A DNA stretch of 64,000 nt from Pandoraea norimbergensis (GCF_001465545.3 NZ_CP013480.3:3596001-3660000); one strand, 5' to 3'; positions 1 through 9,506 are shown, counted from the first letter of the stretch. Translations and numbers: made by a program. Notes: a model not told the origin generated them from the sequence alone.

Positions 1-158
1 ACGATGAAGCCCGTGCTCCAGATCAGGACGAACCACCAGGGCATGGTGGCCGCCCAGATTGCGGCGCGCCCGGTCGATGGTGTTGAGGAAGTCACGGGAG
101 TAACGGGAGTAACGCCCGCGCGTGGCGCCACGCTCTGGCCTGCCTGTCGCTCGGTCAT
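1..158 (-). CDS. EamA/DMT-family transporter, N-terminal fragment
   Basis: Only the first 52 codons are in the window; the gene continues past the left edge. The frame begins at an ATG (158-156) that overlaps the stop codon of the deacetylase gene in an ATGA arrangement. After a polar Thr/Pro/Ser-rich stretch of about 35 residues it enters a hydrophobic segment reading PWWFVLIWSTGFIV, which resembles the first helix of EamA (drug/metabolite transporter) proteins. Internal GTG (95-93) and ATG (44-42) codons are alternative starts; homologues often begin close to the last. The 4-nt overlap suggests translational coupling with the upstream gene. The family call rests on one helix. Confidence 0.6.
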   Translation of the reverse strand, partial: MTERQAGQSVAPRAGVTPVTPVTSSTPSTGRAAIWAATMPWWFVLIWSTGFI

Positions 159-1096
159 ACGAGAATGTCGTGCACGGACACGTCCTGAAGACGGCGGCCG
201 GTGCGCTGGAACTGGCTGGCCAGCCGGAGGGTAGCGAAATGGGCGGCGACGGTCTGTTCGATGTCGCGCCCGTAACCGCCGGCCATCGCAATGGCGACGG
301 GCAAGCCGCGCTCGACACAAGCCGTCAGCACCTTGCGGTCACGGGCGAGCAGACCGTCATGCGAAAGCGCCAGGCGCCCAAGCCGATCGTTTTCCAGGGG
401 ATCGGCCCCGGCGAGATAAATCACGAGCGACGGCGTGAATTGCGCGAACAGGTCCGTCAACGCGTGGCCAAGCGCAATCAGATACTCGTCGTCGCCGCAG
501 CGGTCGGGCAATGCCACGTCGAGATCGCCGCGGGCCTTGTGAAACGGGTAATTGTGTTCGCCGTGCATCGACAAGGTGAATACGCTGGCGTCGTGTTCGA
601 ATATCGCCGCCGTACCGTTGCCCTGATGGACGTCGAGGTCAATGATCGCAACGCGGGTGCCGGGACCGAGCTCGGCCTGCATGGCACGGGCGGCAACCGC
701 GGCGTCGTTGAACACGCAGAACCCTTCGCCACGATCAGCGTAGGCATGATGGGTGCCACCGGCCAGATTCGCTGCGACGCCGTCGATCAGCGCCGCCCGG
801 CACGCGGCGACCGTCGCCCCGGCGGAACGGCGCGAGCGCTCGACCATCTGCGTCGACCACGGGAAGCCGATATCGCGTTGTTCTTTGGCATCGAGTGCCC
901 CGGTGCTGACACGGGCCACGTATTCGGCCGAGTGCACCCTGCGCAACATCGTGTCGTCGGCGGGCAGCGCTTCCGCCAGCGTCACGTGCGGCAACTCAGA
1001 CGCTACGCGCTCACGCAGTCGCGCGTACTTCTGCATGGGGAAGCGGTGCCCGGGGGGCAGAGGCAGGACAAAATGGTCGCTGTAAAACGCTTGCAT
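155..1096 (-). CDS. Histone deacetylase family protein (class II / acetoin-utilisation-like)
   Basis: A 313-residue zinc-dependent deacetylase of the arginase/deacetylase fold. The sequence shows GGTHHAYADRGEGFCVFND and the metal-site motif IIDLDVHQGNGTA, followed by GADP and a C-terminal GGY, in the family order. I chose the ATG at 1096 (MQAFYSDHF) because conserved similarity starts there; the reading frame is open further upstream but that part is low-quality, arginine-rich sequence. Bacterial members act on small acetylated substrates or acetyl-lysine; the substrate here is unknown. The stop overlaps the start of the EamA-type gene. Confidence 0.88.
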   Translation of the reverse strand: MQAFYSDHFVLPLPPGHRFPMQKYARLRERVASELPHVTLAEALPADDTMLRRVHSAEYVARVSTGALDAKEQRDIGFPWSTQMVERSRRSAGATVAACRAALIDGVAANLAGGTHHAYADRGEGFCVFNDAAVAARAMQAELGPGTRVAIIDLDVHQGNGTAAIFEHDASVFTLSMHGEHNYPFHKARGDLDVALPDRCGDDEYLIALGHALTDLFAQFTPSLVIYLAGADPLENDRLGRLALSHDGLLARDRKVLTACVERGLPVAIAMAGGYGRDIEQTVAAHFATLRLASQFQRTGRRLQDVSVHDILV

Positions 1097-1392
1097 CGAC
1101 ACGATTGGCCGACAGACGCGGCACGCAAAAGGCGTTGAACGACATCGGCACCGGCGCGCGATACCCCGCCGCCGATTAGAAAAACCCTTCGGATTTTTGC
1201 CGCGAGTGACCGCTCCGCCAGTGCCGGAACCCGACGATAGTACCATCGCCGCGCCGGGTTCGCCGCGCCCCCAATCGGTGCAAAGCCGCACCAATTAAGG
1301 CTCTCCAAGGAGATCCCGGATTTCGCCGCAGCGCGGTGTCATGCAACTGTCACGCGCGTCTCAAGCGTTTGATTTAGTAAGCTTTTGTTGAA
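1097..1392. other. Intergenic region between divergent deacetylase and phasin genes
   Basis: No convincing gene. It must hold the promoter of the deacetylase gene on the minus strand, but I see no clear -10/-35 pair. The right part becomes AT-richer as it approaches the phasin control region. Confidence 0.6.
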
Positions 1393-1408
1393 TTGTTGCG
1401 CCGCACAA
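1393..1408. promoter_or_regulatory. Dyad operator 1 upstream of phasin -35 (PhaR-like site)
   Basis: The 16-mer TTGTTGCGCCGCACAA has dyad symmetry TTGT-GC...GC-ACAA. Its reverse complement matches the second site at 1449-1464 at 14 of 16 positions. It lies 7 nt upstream of the -35 hexamer. In PHB-producing betaproteobacteria the repressor PhaR is known to bind the phasin promoter at two places; assignment to PhaR here is inference. Confidence 0.6.
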
Positions 1409-1415
1409 AAAAGAC

Positions 1416-1443
1416 TTGACAGCGACAAAAATATCTCTAAACT
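1416..1443 (+). promoter_or_regulatory. Sigma-70-type promoter of phasin gene
   Basis: A perfect -35 TTGACA (1416-1421), a 16-bp spacer and -10 TAAACT (1438-1443). The only gene downstream on this strand is the phasin at 1582, which would have a leader of about 130 nt. Paired dyads sit on either side. Confidence 0.6.
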
Positions 1444-1448
1444 TGCAA

Positions 1449-1464
1449 TTGTGCGATGCAACAA
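1449..1464. promoter_or_regulatory. Dyad operator 2 over the phasin transcription start
   Basis: TTGTGCGATGCAACAA, the inverted near-copy of the site at 1393-1408. Its position a few bases downstream of the -10 would let a bound protein block initiation. Confidence 0.6.
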
Positions 1465-1581
1465 AGAACATTGCACCACTTGAGAAGGCCCCAACCGTGT
1501 TTTCACCGAAATAAGGTGAGAACCAACAAAGCGAACACGGAGTGGGTCGATATGTTGTGTATGACACCATAGGAGAACGCC

Positions 1582-2145
1582 ATGTCGTTTCTGACCCCCG
1601 AGCAACTCGCTGCCGCCCACAAGGCCAACCTTGAAACCCTGTTTGGCCTGACCAACAAAGCCTTTGAAGGCGTTGAAAAGCTCGTCGAACTGAACCTGCA
1701 AGCCGTGAAGGCATCGCTGGCAGAATCCGCTTCGACCGCGCAAAAGGCTTTCGCTGTGAAGGACGCGCAGGAATTGCTCGCTCTGCAAGCTAACCTGGTC
1801 CAGCCGGCTGCCGAAAAGGCACTCGCCTACGGCCGTCACCTGTATGAAATCGCTTCGTCGACGCAAGCCGAAGTGACCAAGGTGGCCGAAGCCCAACTGG
1901 CAGAAAGCTCGCAGAATGTGCAAGCGCTGTTCGACAACCTGGCCAAGAACGCACCGGCCGGTTCGGAGTCGGCAGTTGCACTCGCCAAGTCGGCCCTGTC
2001 CGCTGCCAACAGCGCATTCGACAGCGTGCAGAAGGCAACCAAGCAAGCCGTTGAAATCGCTGAAACGAACTTTGCTGCCGCGACCAACGTTGCAACGAAG
2101 GCTGCTGCTCAAGCCTCGCGCGCCGCGACCGCTGCCAAGAAGTAA
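1582..2145 (+). CDS. phaP: Phasin family protein (PHA granule-associated)
   Basis: A 187-residue, Ala-rich, fully helical amphipathic protein starting [20 protein letters not shown], typical of the Phasin_2 family that coats polyhydroxyalkanoate granules. It has no signal peptide. The C-terminus is an Ala/Lys-rich tail ending AAKK, as in Burkholderia and Cupriavidus phasins. The AGGAGAACGCC just before the ATG is a good ribosome binding site. It is monocistronic: a hairpin with a U-run follows and the next gene is convergent. Regulation by a PhaR-type repressor is suggested by the two dyads around its promoter. Confidence 0.92.
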   Translation: MSFLTPEQLAAAHKANLETLFGLTNKAFEGVEKLVELNLQAVKASLAESASTAQKAFAVKDAQELLALQANLVQPAAEKALAYGRHLYEIASSTQAEVTKVAEAQLAESSQNVQALFDNLAKNAPAGSESAVALAKSALSAANSAFDSVQKATKQAVEIAETNFAAATNVATKAAAQASRAATAAKK

Positions 2146-2252
2146 TCGTCTGCGTCCTGTCTGTAGCACGAGGGGCGTTTGAGAATTGATCGCGGTAGTC
2201 CCAACGGACGCCGCGACACCAGTTGTCTCCTCGGTACCGCAGGTACCTTTCG

Positions 2253-2280
2253 AACCCGGCCCCGCGCCGGGTTTTCTTTT
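2253..2280 (+). terminator. Rho-independent terminator of phasin gene
   Basis: An 8-bp stem AACCCGGC/GCCGGGTT with a 5-nt loop, followed by TTCTTTT. Confidence 0.65.
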
Positions 2281-2298
2281 TGCGGTGCCCTGAAAGAG

Positions 2299-2336
2299 AA
2301 AACCGCCACCCTCAAAAGAGGCGTGGCGGTTTTTTT
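2299..2336. terminator. Bidirectional terminator between phasin and lpdA
   Basis: A long hairpin, ACCGCCAC-CCTC/GAGG-(bulged C)-GTGGCGGT with an AAAA loop, flanked by A's on the left and seven T's on the right. It can end lpdA transcripts (minus strand) and phasin read-through (plus strand). Confidence 0.75.
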
Positions 2337-2381
2337 CGGCCCGGCATTCAAGCCGTTGGCCCGACTACCTTCCCTGCTACC

Positions 2382-4163
2382 TTACTTCTTGCGCGGCGGC
2401 GGCACGTCGGTGCAGACACCTTCGTAGATCTCGGCGGCCATACCCACCGACTCCGACAGCGTCGGGTGCGGGTGGATCGTCTTGCCGATATCCACCGCGT
2501 CGGCGCCCATCTCGACAGCCAGACAGAGTTCGCCGATCAGGTCGCCTGCGTGCGTCCCGACAATCGCGCCACCGACGATGCGATGCGTTTCTTCATCGAA
2601 CAGCACCTTGGTGAAGCCTTCGTCGCGACCGTTGGCAATCGCACGACCCGACGCAGCCCACGGGAACACGGCCTTACCGTACTTCACGCCTTCCGCCTTC
2701 AACTGGTCTTCGGTCTTGCCGGCCCATGCCACTTCCGGATCGGTGTAAGCCACCGACGGAATCTGAATGGCGTCGAAGTAAGCCTTCTCGCCCGCAGCAG
2801 CCTCGGCAGCCACGTGCGCTTCGTGCACGGCCTTATGCGCCAGCATCGGCTGACCGACGACGTCGCCGATCGCGAAGATGTTCGGCACATTCGTGCGCAT
2901 CTGCTTGTCGACCGAAATGAAACCGCGATCGCCCACCGACACGCCTGCCTTTTCGGCACCGATCTTCTTGCCGTTCGGACTGCGGCCGACGGCCACCAGC
3001 ACGAGGTCGTAACGCTGCGGTTCGGCCGGTGCGGCCTCGCCTTCGAACTTGACGTAAATCCCGTCAGCCTTGGCTTCCGCGCCCACCGTCTTGGTCTTGA
3101 GCATGACGCGGCCGAAGCGCTTCGCGTTCATCTTTTCCCAAACCTTGACCAGATCGCGGTCGGCGCCTTGCATCAGGCCGTCGAGCATTTCGACAACATC
3201 GATTTCAGTGCCGAGTGCGCTGTACACCGTGGCCATTTCCAGCCCGATGATGCCGCCGCCGATGACCAGCATCTTCTTTGGCAACTGGCGCAGTTCCAGT
3301 GCACCCGTCGAATCGACGATGCGCGGATCTTCCGGCAGGAACGGCAGCTTCACGGCTTGCGAGCCGGCTGCGATGATCGCCTGAGCGAACTTCACCACGC
3401 GCTTGCTGCCGTCGGCCGCGACCACTTCGATATGGTTCGGGTCAAGGAACGTGCCCACGCCGTGCAGCACTTCGACCTTACGCATCTTGGCCATGCCGGC
3501 CAGACCGCCCGTGAGCTTGCCGACCACGCTGTCCTTGTACGCACGCAGCTTGTCGAGATCGACTTCCGGCTTGGCGAACGAAATGCCGTGGTGACCCAGC
3601 GACTGTGCCTCTTCGAGAACTGCCGCCGTGTGCAGCAGTGCCTTCGAGGGAATGCAGCCTACGTTCAGGCACACGCCACCGAGCGTTGCGTAACGTTCGA
3701 TCAGCACGGTCTTGCGACCCAGATCAGCCGAACGGAATGCTGCCGAGTAGCCGCCGGGGCCAGCGCCCAGCACGACCACTTCGCACTCGGTGTCGGCGCC
3801 GCCGCTATGCGAGGCGGCCGCCGGAGCCGGGGCCGGTGCAGCGGGCGCTGCGGGTGCGGCCGGTGCTGCTGCGGGAGCGGCCTTGGCGGGTGCGGCTGCC
3901 GGTGCAGCGGCTTTCGCAGCGCCTGCATCTTCGGCTTCGATGATAGCGATCAGCGTGCCCTGGCTCGCCTTGTCGCCCACCTTGATCTTCACTTCCTTGA
4001 CCGTGCCCGACACTTCCGAGGGCACTTCCATGGAGGCCTTGTCGGACTCCAGCGTGATGAGTGACGCATCCTTGGCGACCTTGTCGCCGGGCTTGATCAT
4101 CACTTCGATGACATCCACGCCCTCTGCGCCGATATCCGGCACCTTGACTTCAATGAGACTCAT
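2382..4163 (-). CDS. lpdA: Dihydrolipoyl dehydrogenase (E3) with N-terminal lipoyl domain
   Basis: E3 of the pyruvate dehydrogenase complex, reoxidising dihydrolipoamide with FAD and NAD+. The 593-residue protein has a lipoyl domain (about 1-77, lipoylated Lys42 in ESDKASME), an Ala/Pro-rich swinging linker (about 80-120), then the flavoprotein: FAD motif GAGPGGY near 133, redox pair Cys165/Cys170 in [13 protein letters not shown], a second Rossmann motif GGGIIGLE, and the His-Glu pair in HPHPTLSE near the C-terminus. The fused lipoyl domain is common in betaproteobacterial PDH E3 enzymes. The start ([12 protein letters not shown]) was set by the lipoyl domain. It is the last gene of aceE-aceF-BPH-lpdA. 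Confidence 0.96.
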   Translation of the reverse strand: MSLIEVKVPDIGAEGVDVIEVMIKPGDKVAKDASLITLESDKASMEVPSEVSGTVKEVKIKVGDKASQGTLIAIIEAEDAGAAKAAAPAAAPAKAAPAAAPAAPAAPAAPAPAPAAASHSGGADTECEVVVLGAGPGGYSAAFRSADLGRKTVLIERYATLGGVCLNVGCIPSKALLHTAAVLEEAQSLGHHGISFAKPEVDLDKLRAYKDSVVGKLTGGLAGMAKMRKVEVLHGVGTFLDPNHIEVVAADGSKRVVKFAQAIIAAGSQAVKLPFLPEDPRIVDSTGALELRQLPKKMLVIGGGIIGLEMATVYSALGTEIDVVEMLDGLMQGADRDLVKVWEKMNAKRFGRVMLKTKTVGAEAKADGIYVKFEGEAAPAEPQRYDLVLVAVGRSPNGKKIGAEKAGVSVGDRGFISVDKQMRTNVPNIFAIGDVVGQPMLAHKAVHEAHVAAEAAAGEKAYFDAIQIPSVAYTDPEVAWAGKTEDQLKAEGVKYGKAVFPWAASGRAIANGRDEGFTKVLFDEETHRIVGGAIVGTHAGDLIGELCLAVEMGADAVDIGKTIHPHPTLSESVGMAAEIYEGVCTDVPPPRKK

Positions 4164-4183
4164 GCGGGGTCTCCCTGTCGCAT

Positions 4184-4765
4184 TTATGACTTGATGGTGG
4201 TATCGATCGGAAACGTGTGCACCTGAAACGGGCCGGCAGAACTCTTGTCGAATTCTGCGCCCGCCTTGACGCCGGCCTCGGCGATGGCGCTTGCGCTCAG
4301 ATCCTGATCGTAGAGGGCATACATGGCACCGAGCGCATAGTTGCGTCCCGAGCCGATGCCCCAGAAGCGATCGAAAACAAACACTTCCCGGTAGGAATAA
4401 ACGCCGTAGATACCGGTCGGATTCGCAATCACGCAAGTGATCTGCGACGACTCGTACGGATCGTCTTCTTCCTCCTTCGTATTGAGGAAATACTCTTCCT
4501 TGAGCTTCTGATGGACGCGGCAGAACGTGCGGAACACCTCATCGCGCGAGTGCAGACGGCACTCGTCGCTCATGCCCGAGAGAATGGCACGCATGACCGG
4601 GAAATGCGCCGTCGTACCGGCCAGCCCGATATACGAGTCGCCCACGAGAAACACCTTGCGGTTTTCCTCGTACGACTGCGACAGTCGCGTGTCGCCGAAC
4701 GTCACGAGTGAATCGGCGGCAATCGCGATTTCACCCGCTTTCCTGACGACTACCACGGTGGTCAT
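4184..4765 (-). CDS. Proteasome-like Ntn hydrolase, betaproteobacterial proteasome homologue (BPH) type
   Basis: A 193-residue protein starting [19 protein letters not shown]. Removal of Met exposes Thr1-Thr2, as in HslV and proteasome beta subunits. Asp17 of the mature protein is in the canonical place, and Lys36 (ENRKVFLVG) can serve as the Lys33 equivalent. A later [13 protein letters not shown] matches the glycine/serine turn of the fold. There is no propeptide. Such genes have been described as BPH, a self-assembling proteasome-like particle in betaproteobacteria; automated annotation often mislabels them as transporters, but there are no membrane segments. It sits 20 nt upstream of lpdA and 179 nt downstream of aceF. 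No partner ATPase is next to it. Substrate and role are unknown. Confidence 0.75.
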   Translation of the reverse strand: MTTVVVVRKAGEIAIAADSLVTFGDTRLSQSYEENRKVFLVGDSYIGLAGTTAHFPVMRAILSGMSDECRLHSRDEVFRTFCRVHQKLKEEYFLNTKEEEDDPYESSQITCVIANPTGIYGVYSYREVFVFDRFWGIGSGRNYALGAMYALYDQDLSASAIAEAGVKAGAEFDKSSAGPFQVHTFPIDTTIKS

Positions 4766-4812
4766 GGTGCCCCTCCTCGTCCAGATTCCGAAGCTTGCGC
4801 TTGCCTTGATGG

Positions 4813-4860
4813 CGTAGTGCGGCGTAGTGCTGCGTATTGCTACGTGCTGCTACGTGTTGG
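4813..4860. repeat. Degenerate 10-bp tandem repeat
   Basis: About five units of the form CGTAGTGCKR / CGTATTGCTA / CGTGCTGCTA in the aceF-BPH gap. The first two 10-mers (4811-4820 and 4821-4830, ggcgtagtgc) are identical; later copies drift. It would lie in the 5' untranslated stretch between two co-transcribed genes. Confidence 0.7.
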
Positions 4861-4944
4861 CTACGCTGTGGTGCCTGACAGCGACTTGACTGCCCGGCAA
4901 CCGACTGCCGGCGTACGCTTGCGCGTGGCCGGCAGCACAGGCCA

Positions 4945-6636
4945 TTACAGCATTGCGCGACGGAAGTCCGCCAACAGTTGGCCCAGGTAAGCATTGAAGC
5001 GAGCCGCCTCTGCGCCATCGATCACGCGGTGATCGTAGGACAGCGACAACGGCAGCGTCAGTTGCGGCAGGAACTGTTGCTTGCGGTCATCCCACACAGG
5101 CTTCTGATACGAACGCGACAGACCCAGAATGGCCACTTCGGGCGCATTGATGATCGGCGTGAACGTGGTGCCGCCAATACCGCCGAGCGACGAGATCGAG
5201 AAGCAACCGCCTTGCATCTGATCCGGCTTGAGCTTGCCTTCGCGGGCGAGCTTGGCCAGGTCCGACGTCTCGCGGGCGATTTCGAACACGCCCTTCTTGT
5301 CGGCATCGCGCACGACCGGCACGACCAGACCATTCGGCGTGTCGGCCGCGAAGCCCACATGGAAGTACTGCTTGAAGACGAGGTTGTCGCCGTCGAGACT
5401 TGCGTTGAACGTCGGGAATTTCTTCAGGGCCATCACGACGGCCTTGATGACGAACGCCAGCATCGTGACCTTGACGCCAGCCTTCTCGTTTTCCTTGTTC
5501 AGTTGCACGCGGAAGGCTTCGAGTTCGGTGATGTCCGCTTCGTCGTTGTTCGTGACGTGCGGGATCATGACCCAGTTGCGATGCAGGTTCGCACCCGAAA
5601 TCTTCTTGATGCGCGAGAGTGCCTTCGGCTCGACCGGACCGAACTTCGAGAAGTCGATCTTCGGCCACGGCAGCAGGTTCAGCTCGCCACCGCCTGCGGG
5701 TGCACCACCCGCGGCCGCCGCACGATTACCACCGGCCAGCGCGCTCTTGATAAAGTTGCGCACGTCGTCGACGGTCACACGGCCCTTCGGACCGGTTCCC
5801 TTGACCTGCGTGACTTCCACACCCAGCTCGCGCGCAAACTTGCGCACCGACGGGCTGGCGTGGCTAATCGGCTGGCTACCCGATTGGGGTGCCGGGGCTG
5901 CGGCAGCCGCCGGGGCGGGTGCCGGGGCAGCAGGTGCAGGTGCAGGCGCCGGGGCCGGGGCAGCGGCTTGCGGTGCGGGGGCCGGGGCAGCAGCGGCCTT
6001 GGCCGGTGCGGCAGCAGCACCTTCGAGCACCACGATCAACGAACCTTCGGAGACCTTGTCGCCGACATTGACCTTGATTTCCTTGACCACGCCAGCGGCC
6101 GGGCTCGGCACGTCCATCGACGCCTTGTCCGATTCCAGCGTGACCAGCGATTGCTCAGCCGTCACGGTGTCGCCCACCTTGACCAGCACTTCGATCACGG
6201 GCACATCGTCGTAGCCGCCGATATCCGGCACCTTCACGTCGATCTTGCTCGTGCCGCCAGCGGCAGCCGGCGCGGCCGGTGCTGCGGGTGCCGGCGCAGC
6301 TACCGGCGCCGAAGCGGCGGCAGGTGCGGCTTGCGGTGCAGCGGCAGGTGCGGCTGCCGGGGCAGCAGCGCCGTTGGCTTGTGCGCCCGACCCGTTGACG
6401 GTCTCGAGCGTCAGGATCAGCGAACCTTCCGACACTTCATCGCCAACTTTCAGGCTCAGTGCCTTGATAACACCGGCAACCGGGCTCGGCACATCCATCG
6501 TGGCCTTGTCCGACTCCAGGGTGATCAGCGCCTGCTCGGCGTCGATCTTGTCACCCGCCTTGACCAGTACTTCGATCACGGGCAAGTCCTTGAAGTCGCC
6601 GATGTCCGGGACTTTCACTTCGATCACTTGACTCAT
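4945..6636 (-). CDS. aceF: Dihydrolipoyllysine acetyltransferase, PDH E2
   Basis: The 563-residue core of the pyruvate dehydrogenase complex, moving acetyl groups from E1 to CoA. It has two lipoyl domains (about 1-78 with Lys44, and 130-206 with Lys171), both in ESDKA(T/S)MDVPSP, joined by long Ala/Pro linkers. A peripheral subunit-binding domain follows (about 258-297, SPSVRKFARELGV...GPKGRV). The catalytic domain ends with SLSYDHRVIDGAEAARF, containing the active-site His and Asp. It lies 97 nt downstream of aceE with a GAGGAG-type ribosome site. Confidence 0.96.
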   Translation of the reverse strand: MSQVIEVKVPDIGDFKDLPVIEVLVKAGDKIDAEQALITLESDKATMDVPSPVAGVIKALSLKVGDEVSEGSLILTLETVNGSGAQANGAAAPAAAPAAAPQAAPAAASAPVAAPAPAAPAAPAAAGGTSKIDVKVPDIGGYDDVPVIEVLVKVGDTVTAEQSLVTLESDKASMDVPSPAAGVVKEIKVNVGDKVSEGSLIVVLEGAAAAPAKAAAAPAPAPQAAAPAPAPAPAPAAPAPAPAAAAAPAPQSGSQPISHASPSVRKFARELGVEVTQVKGTGPKGRVTVDDVRNFIKSALAGGNRAAAAGGAPAGGGELNLLPWPKIDFSKFGPVEPKALSRIKKISGANLHRNWVMIPHVTNNDEADITELEAFRVQLNKENEKAGVKVTMLAFVIKAVVMALKKFPTFNASLDGDNLVFKQYFHVGFAADTPNGLVVPVVRDADKKGVFEIARETSDLAKLAREGKLKPDQMQGGCFSISSLGGIGGTTFTPIINAPEVAILGLSRSYQKPVWDDRKQQFLPQLTLPLSLSYDHRVIDGAEAARFNAYLGQLLADFRRAML

Positions 6637-6733
6637 TTTCCACAGTCTCCTCGAGGCTGCGCTTGTCGTGCGGCGCGCGTCCGCCTGCCGCTGGGGGGCG
6701 GCTGGCGGACACTTCTACCGCGCGAAGCGGCCT

Positions 6734-9421
6734 TTAGACGGTCATCGGGTTGGGTTTATTCGGATCCAGGTTGTACTTGGCAATCGCTTCGGCAACCTTG
6801 CTTGCCGGCAGCGTGCCTTCGTCGGCCAGCGCCTTGAGCGCAGCGACCGTCACCCAGTTACGATCCACCTCGAAGAAGTGACGCAGCTTCTCACGCGTAT
6901 CCGAGCGGCCATAGCCGTCGGTACCGAGCACCACGTAACGACCGCGCACGAACGGACGAATTTGATCCGCATACGTACGGATGTAGTCGGTCGATGCGAT
7001 GACCGGACCCCGCGTATCGTTCAGGCACTTCTCGACGTGCGACAGGCGCGGCGTCTCGGTCGGGTGCAGAAGATTGTAGCGTGCCACGTCATTGCCTTCG
7101 CGCGACAGCTCGGTGAAGCTCGGGCAGCTCCACAGATCCGATTCGACGCCCCAGTCGTTCTTGAGCATCTCGGCCGCAGCAATCACTTCATTGAAGATCG
7201 TGCCCGAACCCAGCAGTTGCACACGCGGTGCCTTGCTGTTGTCCACGCCGCGGCGGAACGCATACATCCCCTTCAGGATGTCTTGCTCCACGCCTTCCGG
7301 CATGGCCGGGTGTGCGTAGTTCTCGTTCATCACGGTCAGGTAGTAGTACACGTCTTCCTGATCCTGCACCATGCGGCGCAGACCGTCCTGAACGATCACG
7401 GCGAGTTCGAAGGCGAACGTCGGATCGTACGGCAGGCAGTTCGGGATCGACGACGCCCACAGCAGCGAGTGGCCGTCTTCGTGTTGCAGGCCTTCACCGT
7501 TGAGCGTGGTGCGACCGGCGGTACCGCCGATCAGGAAACCACGAGCGCGCATGTCGCCCGCGGCCCATGCCAGATCGCCGATGCGCTGGAAGCCGAACAT
7601 CGAGTAGAAGATGTAGAACGGGATCATCGTCTCGCCGTGCGTCGAGTACGACGTCGCGGCAGCGATCCAGTCGCACATGCCACCGGCTTCGTTGATGCCT
7701 TCCTGAAGGATCTGACCGCTCTCCGACTCGCGGTAGAACATCAGTTGATCCTGATCCTGCGGGATGTAGCGCTGGCCGACCTGACTCCAGATACCGATCT
7801 GGCGGAACAGGCCTTCCATACCGAACGTACGCGACTCATCCGGCACGATCGGCACAATACGCTGACCCAGCGCCTTGTCCTTGAGCAGCACGTTGAGAAT
7901 ACGCACGAACGCCATCGTCGTCGAAATCTCACGGCCTTCGGCTGTCGCCTTGAGCAGTGCGTCGAAGGCGGTCAGGGCCGGCACCGGCAGCGAAGCGGCC
8001 TTGGTGCGGCGCTGCGGCAGGTAGCCACCGAGTTCCATGCGGCGCGCGCGCATGTACTCGAGTTCCTTCGAACCTTCTTCGAACTTGACGTACGGCACGT
8101 CGGCAATTTCGTCGTCGGTGAGCGGCAGCTTGAATTGGTCGCGGAATTTCTTGAGCGACTCCACCGGCATCTTCTTCTGCTGGTGGGTGATGTTCATGGC
8201 CTGACCGGCTTCGCCCATGCCATAGCCCTTAATGGTCTTGGCCAGGATGACGGTCGGTTGACCCTTGTGCTGCGTTGCCGACTGGTAGGCCGCGTAAATC
8301 TTGTGCGGATCGTGACCGCCGCGATTCAGCGCCCAGATGTCTTCGTCGGAATAGTCGGCCACCATGGCCTTCAGCTCAGGCGTGTTGAAGAAGTTCTCGC
8401 GCACATAGGCGCCGTCCTTCGACTTGTACGTCTGATACTCGCCGTCCACGCATTCCATCATGCGCTTCATCAGCAGGCCCTTGCGATCGCGGGCGAGCAG
8501 CGAATCCCAGCGGCTGCCCCAAATGACCTTGATGACGTTCCAGCCGGCACCACGGAACTCCGATTCGAGTTCCTGGATGATCTTGCCGTTACCGCGCACC
8601 GGACCGTCCAGGCGCTGCAAGTTGCAGTTGATCACGAACACGAGGTTATCGAGACGCTCGCGCCCGGCCATGCCGATCGCGCCCAGCGATTCCGGCTCGT
8701 CCGTTTCGCCATCGCCCAGGAAGGCCCAGACCTTGCGGCCTTCGGTCTTCACGATGTTGCGCGACTCGATGTACTTCATGAAGCGAGCCTGATAGATCGC
8801 CATGATCGGGCCCAGGCCCATCGACACCGTCGGGAACTGCCAGAAATCGGGCATCAGCCACGGGTGCGGGTACGACGACAAACCGCCACCGTCGACTTCC
8901 TGACGGAAGTTCTCGAGCTGGCTCATCTCCAGACGGCCGAGCAGGTACGCGCGGCTGTAGACGCCCGGCGACGAGTGACCTTGCACGAACACCAGGTCGC
9001 CACCGTGCTTGTCCGACGGGGCGTGCCAGAAGTGGTTGAAACCGACGTCATACAGCGTCGCGGCCGAGGCGAACGAGGCGATGTGGCCGCCGACGTTCGT
9101 GTCCTTGCCGGCACGCAGCACCATCGCGATCGCATTCCAGCGGGTGTACGAGCGGATCTTGTGCTCGATTTCCTGGTCGCCCGGAATACGGGCTTGCTGG
9201 TCGACGGGGATGGTGTTGATGTAGGGGGTGTTCGCCGAGAACGGGAGATGTTCGCCATTGATACGGGCGAATTCAATCAACTTCTCGAGCAGGTAGTGGG
9301 CACGGTCCGGGCCCTCCGCAGCCAGCACGCCTTCGAGCGAGGCCAGCCATTCTTGCGTTTCTTGGGGATCGGCGTCCGCAGGGGACACGATCTTGAGGGC
9401 TTCTTCAGGTACGGCGGACAT
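6734..9421 (-). CDS. aceE: Pyruvate dehydrogenase E1 component (homodimeric type)
   Basis: An 895-residue thiamine-diphosphate enzyme decarboxylating pyruvate and acetylating the lipoyl groups of E2. The TPP motif GDGETDEPES begins near residue 235, and the chain has the full length of the homodimeric E1 family. It carries an AAGGAGACACC ribosome site. It is the first gene of the PDH operon, behind a promoter and AT-rich dyads at 9507-9577. The divergent neighbour is a two-component system that may sense a related carbon source (inference). Confidence 0.97.
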   Translation of the reverse strand: MSAVPEEALKIVSPADADPQETQEWLASLEGVLAAEGPDRAHYLLEKLIEFARINGEHLPFSANTPYINTIPVDQQARIPGDQEIEHKIRSYTRWNAIAMVLRAGKDTNVGGHIASFASAATLYDVGFNHFWHAPSDKHGGDLVFVQGHSSPGVYSRAYLLGRLEMSQLENFRQEVDGGGLSSYPHPWLMPDFWQFPTVSMGLGPIMAIYQARFMKYIESRNIVKTEGRKVWAFLGDGETDEPESLGAIGMAGRERLDNLVFVINCNLQRLDGPVRGNGKIIQELESEFRGAGWNVIKVIWGSRWDSLLARDRKGLLMKRMMECVDGEYQTYKSKDGAYVRENFFNTPELKAMVADYSDEDIWALNRGGHDPHKIYAAYQSATQHKGQPTVILAKTIKGYGMGEAGQAMNITHQQKKMPVESLKKFRDQFKLPLTDDEIADVPYVKFEEGSKELEYMRARRMELGGYLPQRRTKAASLPVPALTAFDALLKATAEGREISTTMAFVRILNVLLKDKALGQRIVPIVPDESRTFGMEGLFRQIGIWSQVGQRYIPQDQDQLMFYRESESGQILQEGINEAGGMCDWIAAATSYSTHGETMIPFYIFYSMFGFQRIGDLAWAAGDMRARGFLIGGTAGRTTLNGEGLQHEDGHSLLWASSIPNCLPYDPTFAFELAVIVQDGLRRMVQDQEDVYYYLTVMNENYAHPAMPEGVEQDILKGMYAFRRGVDNSKAPRVQLLGSGTIFNEVIAAAEMLKNDWGVESDLWSCPSFTELSREGNDVARYNLLHPTETPRLSHVEKCLNDTRGPVIASTDYIRTYADQIRPFVRGRYVVLGTDGYGRSDTREKLRHFFEVDRNWVTVAALKALADEGTLPASKVAEAIAKYNLDPNKPNPMTV

Positions 9422-9506
9422 GGTGTCTCCTTGTCTGTCGTTAGCGGGTTGGCGTAATGGTCGATACCCGCTTCATGGACGGGCCCACCGGCATTTTTAC
9501 CGGGGC

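Noticed and set aside
4..234. Plus-strand frame at the left edge
   Set aside because: It overlaps the EamA-type start on the other strand, which joins the deacetylase by an ATGA overlap and has a clear hydrophobic helix.
2223..4064. A 613-codon plus-strand frame opposite lpdA
   Set aside because: Antisense shadow with low-complexity Arg/Gly content; no ribosome site or family.
6668..9457. A very long open frame (929 codons) on the plus strand opposite aceE
   Set aside because: A shadow of the GC-rich codon usage of aceE; the product is Arg/His/Val-rich with no recognisable domain, and aceE is certain.
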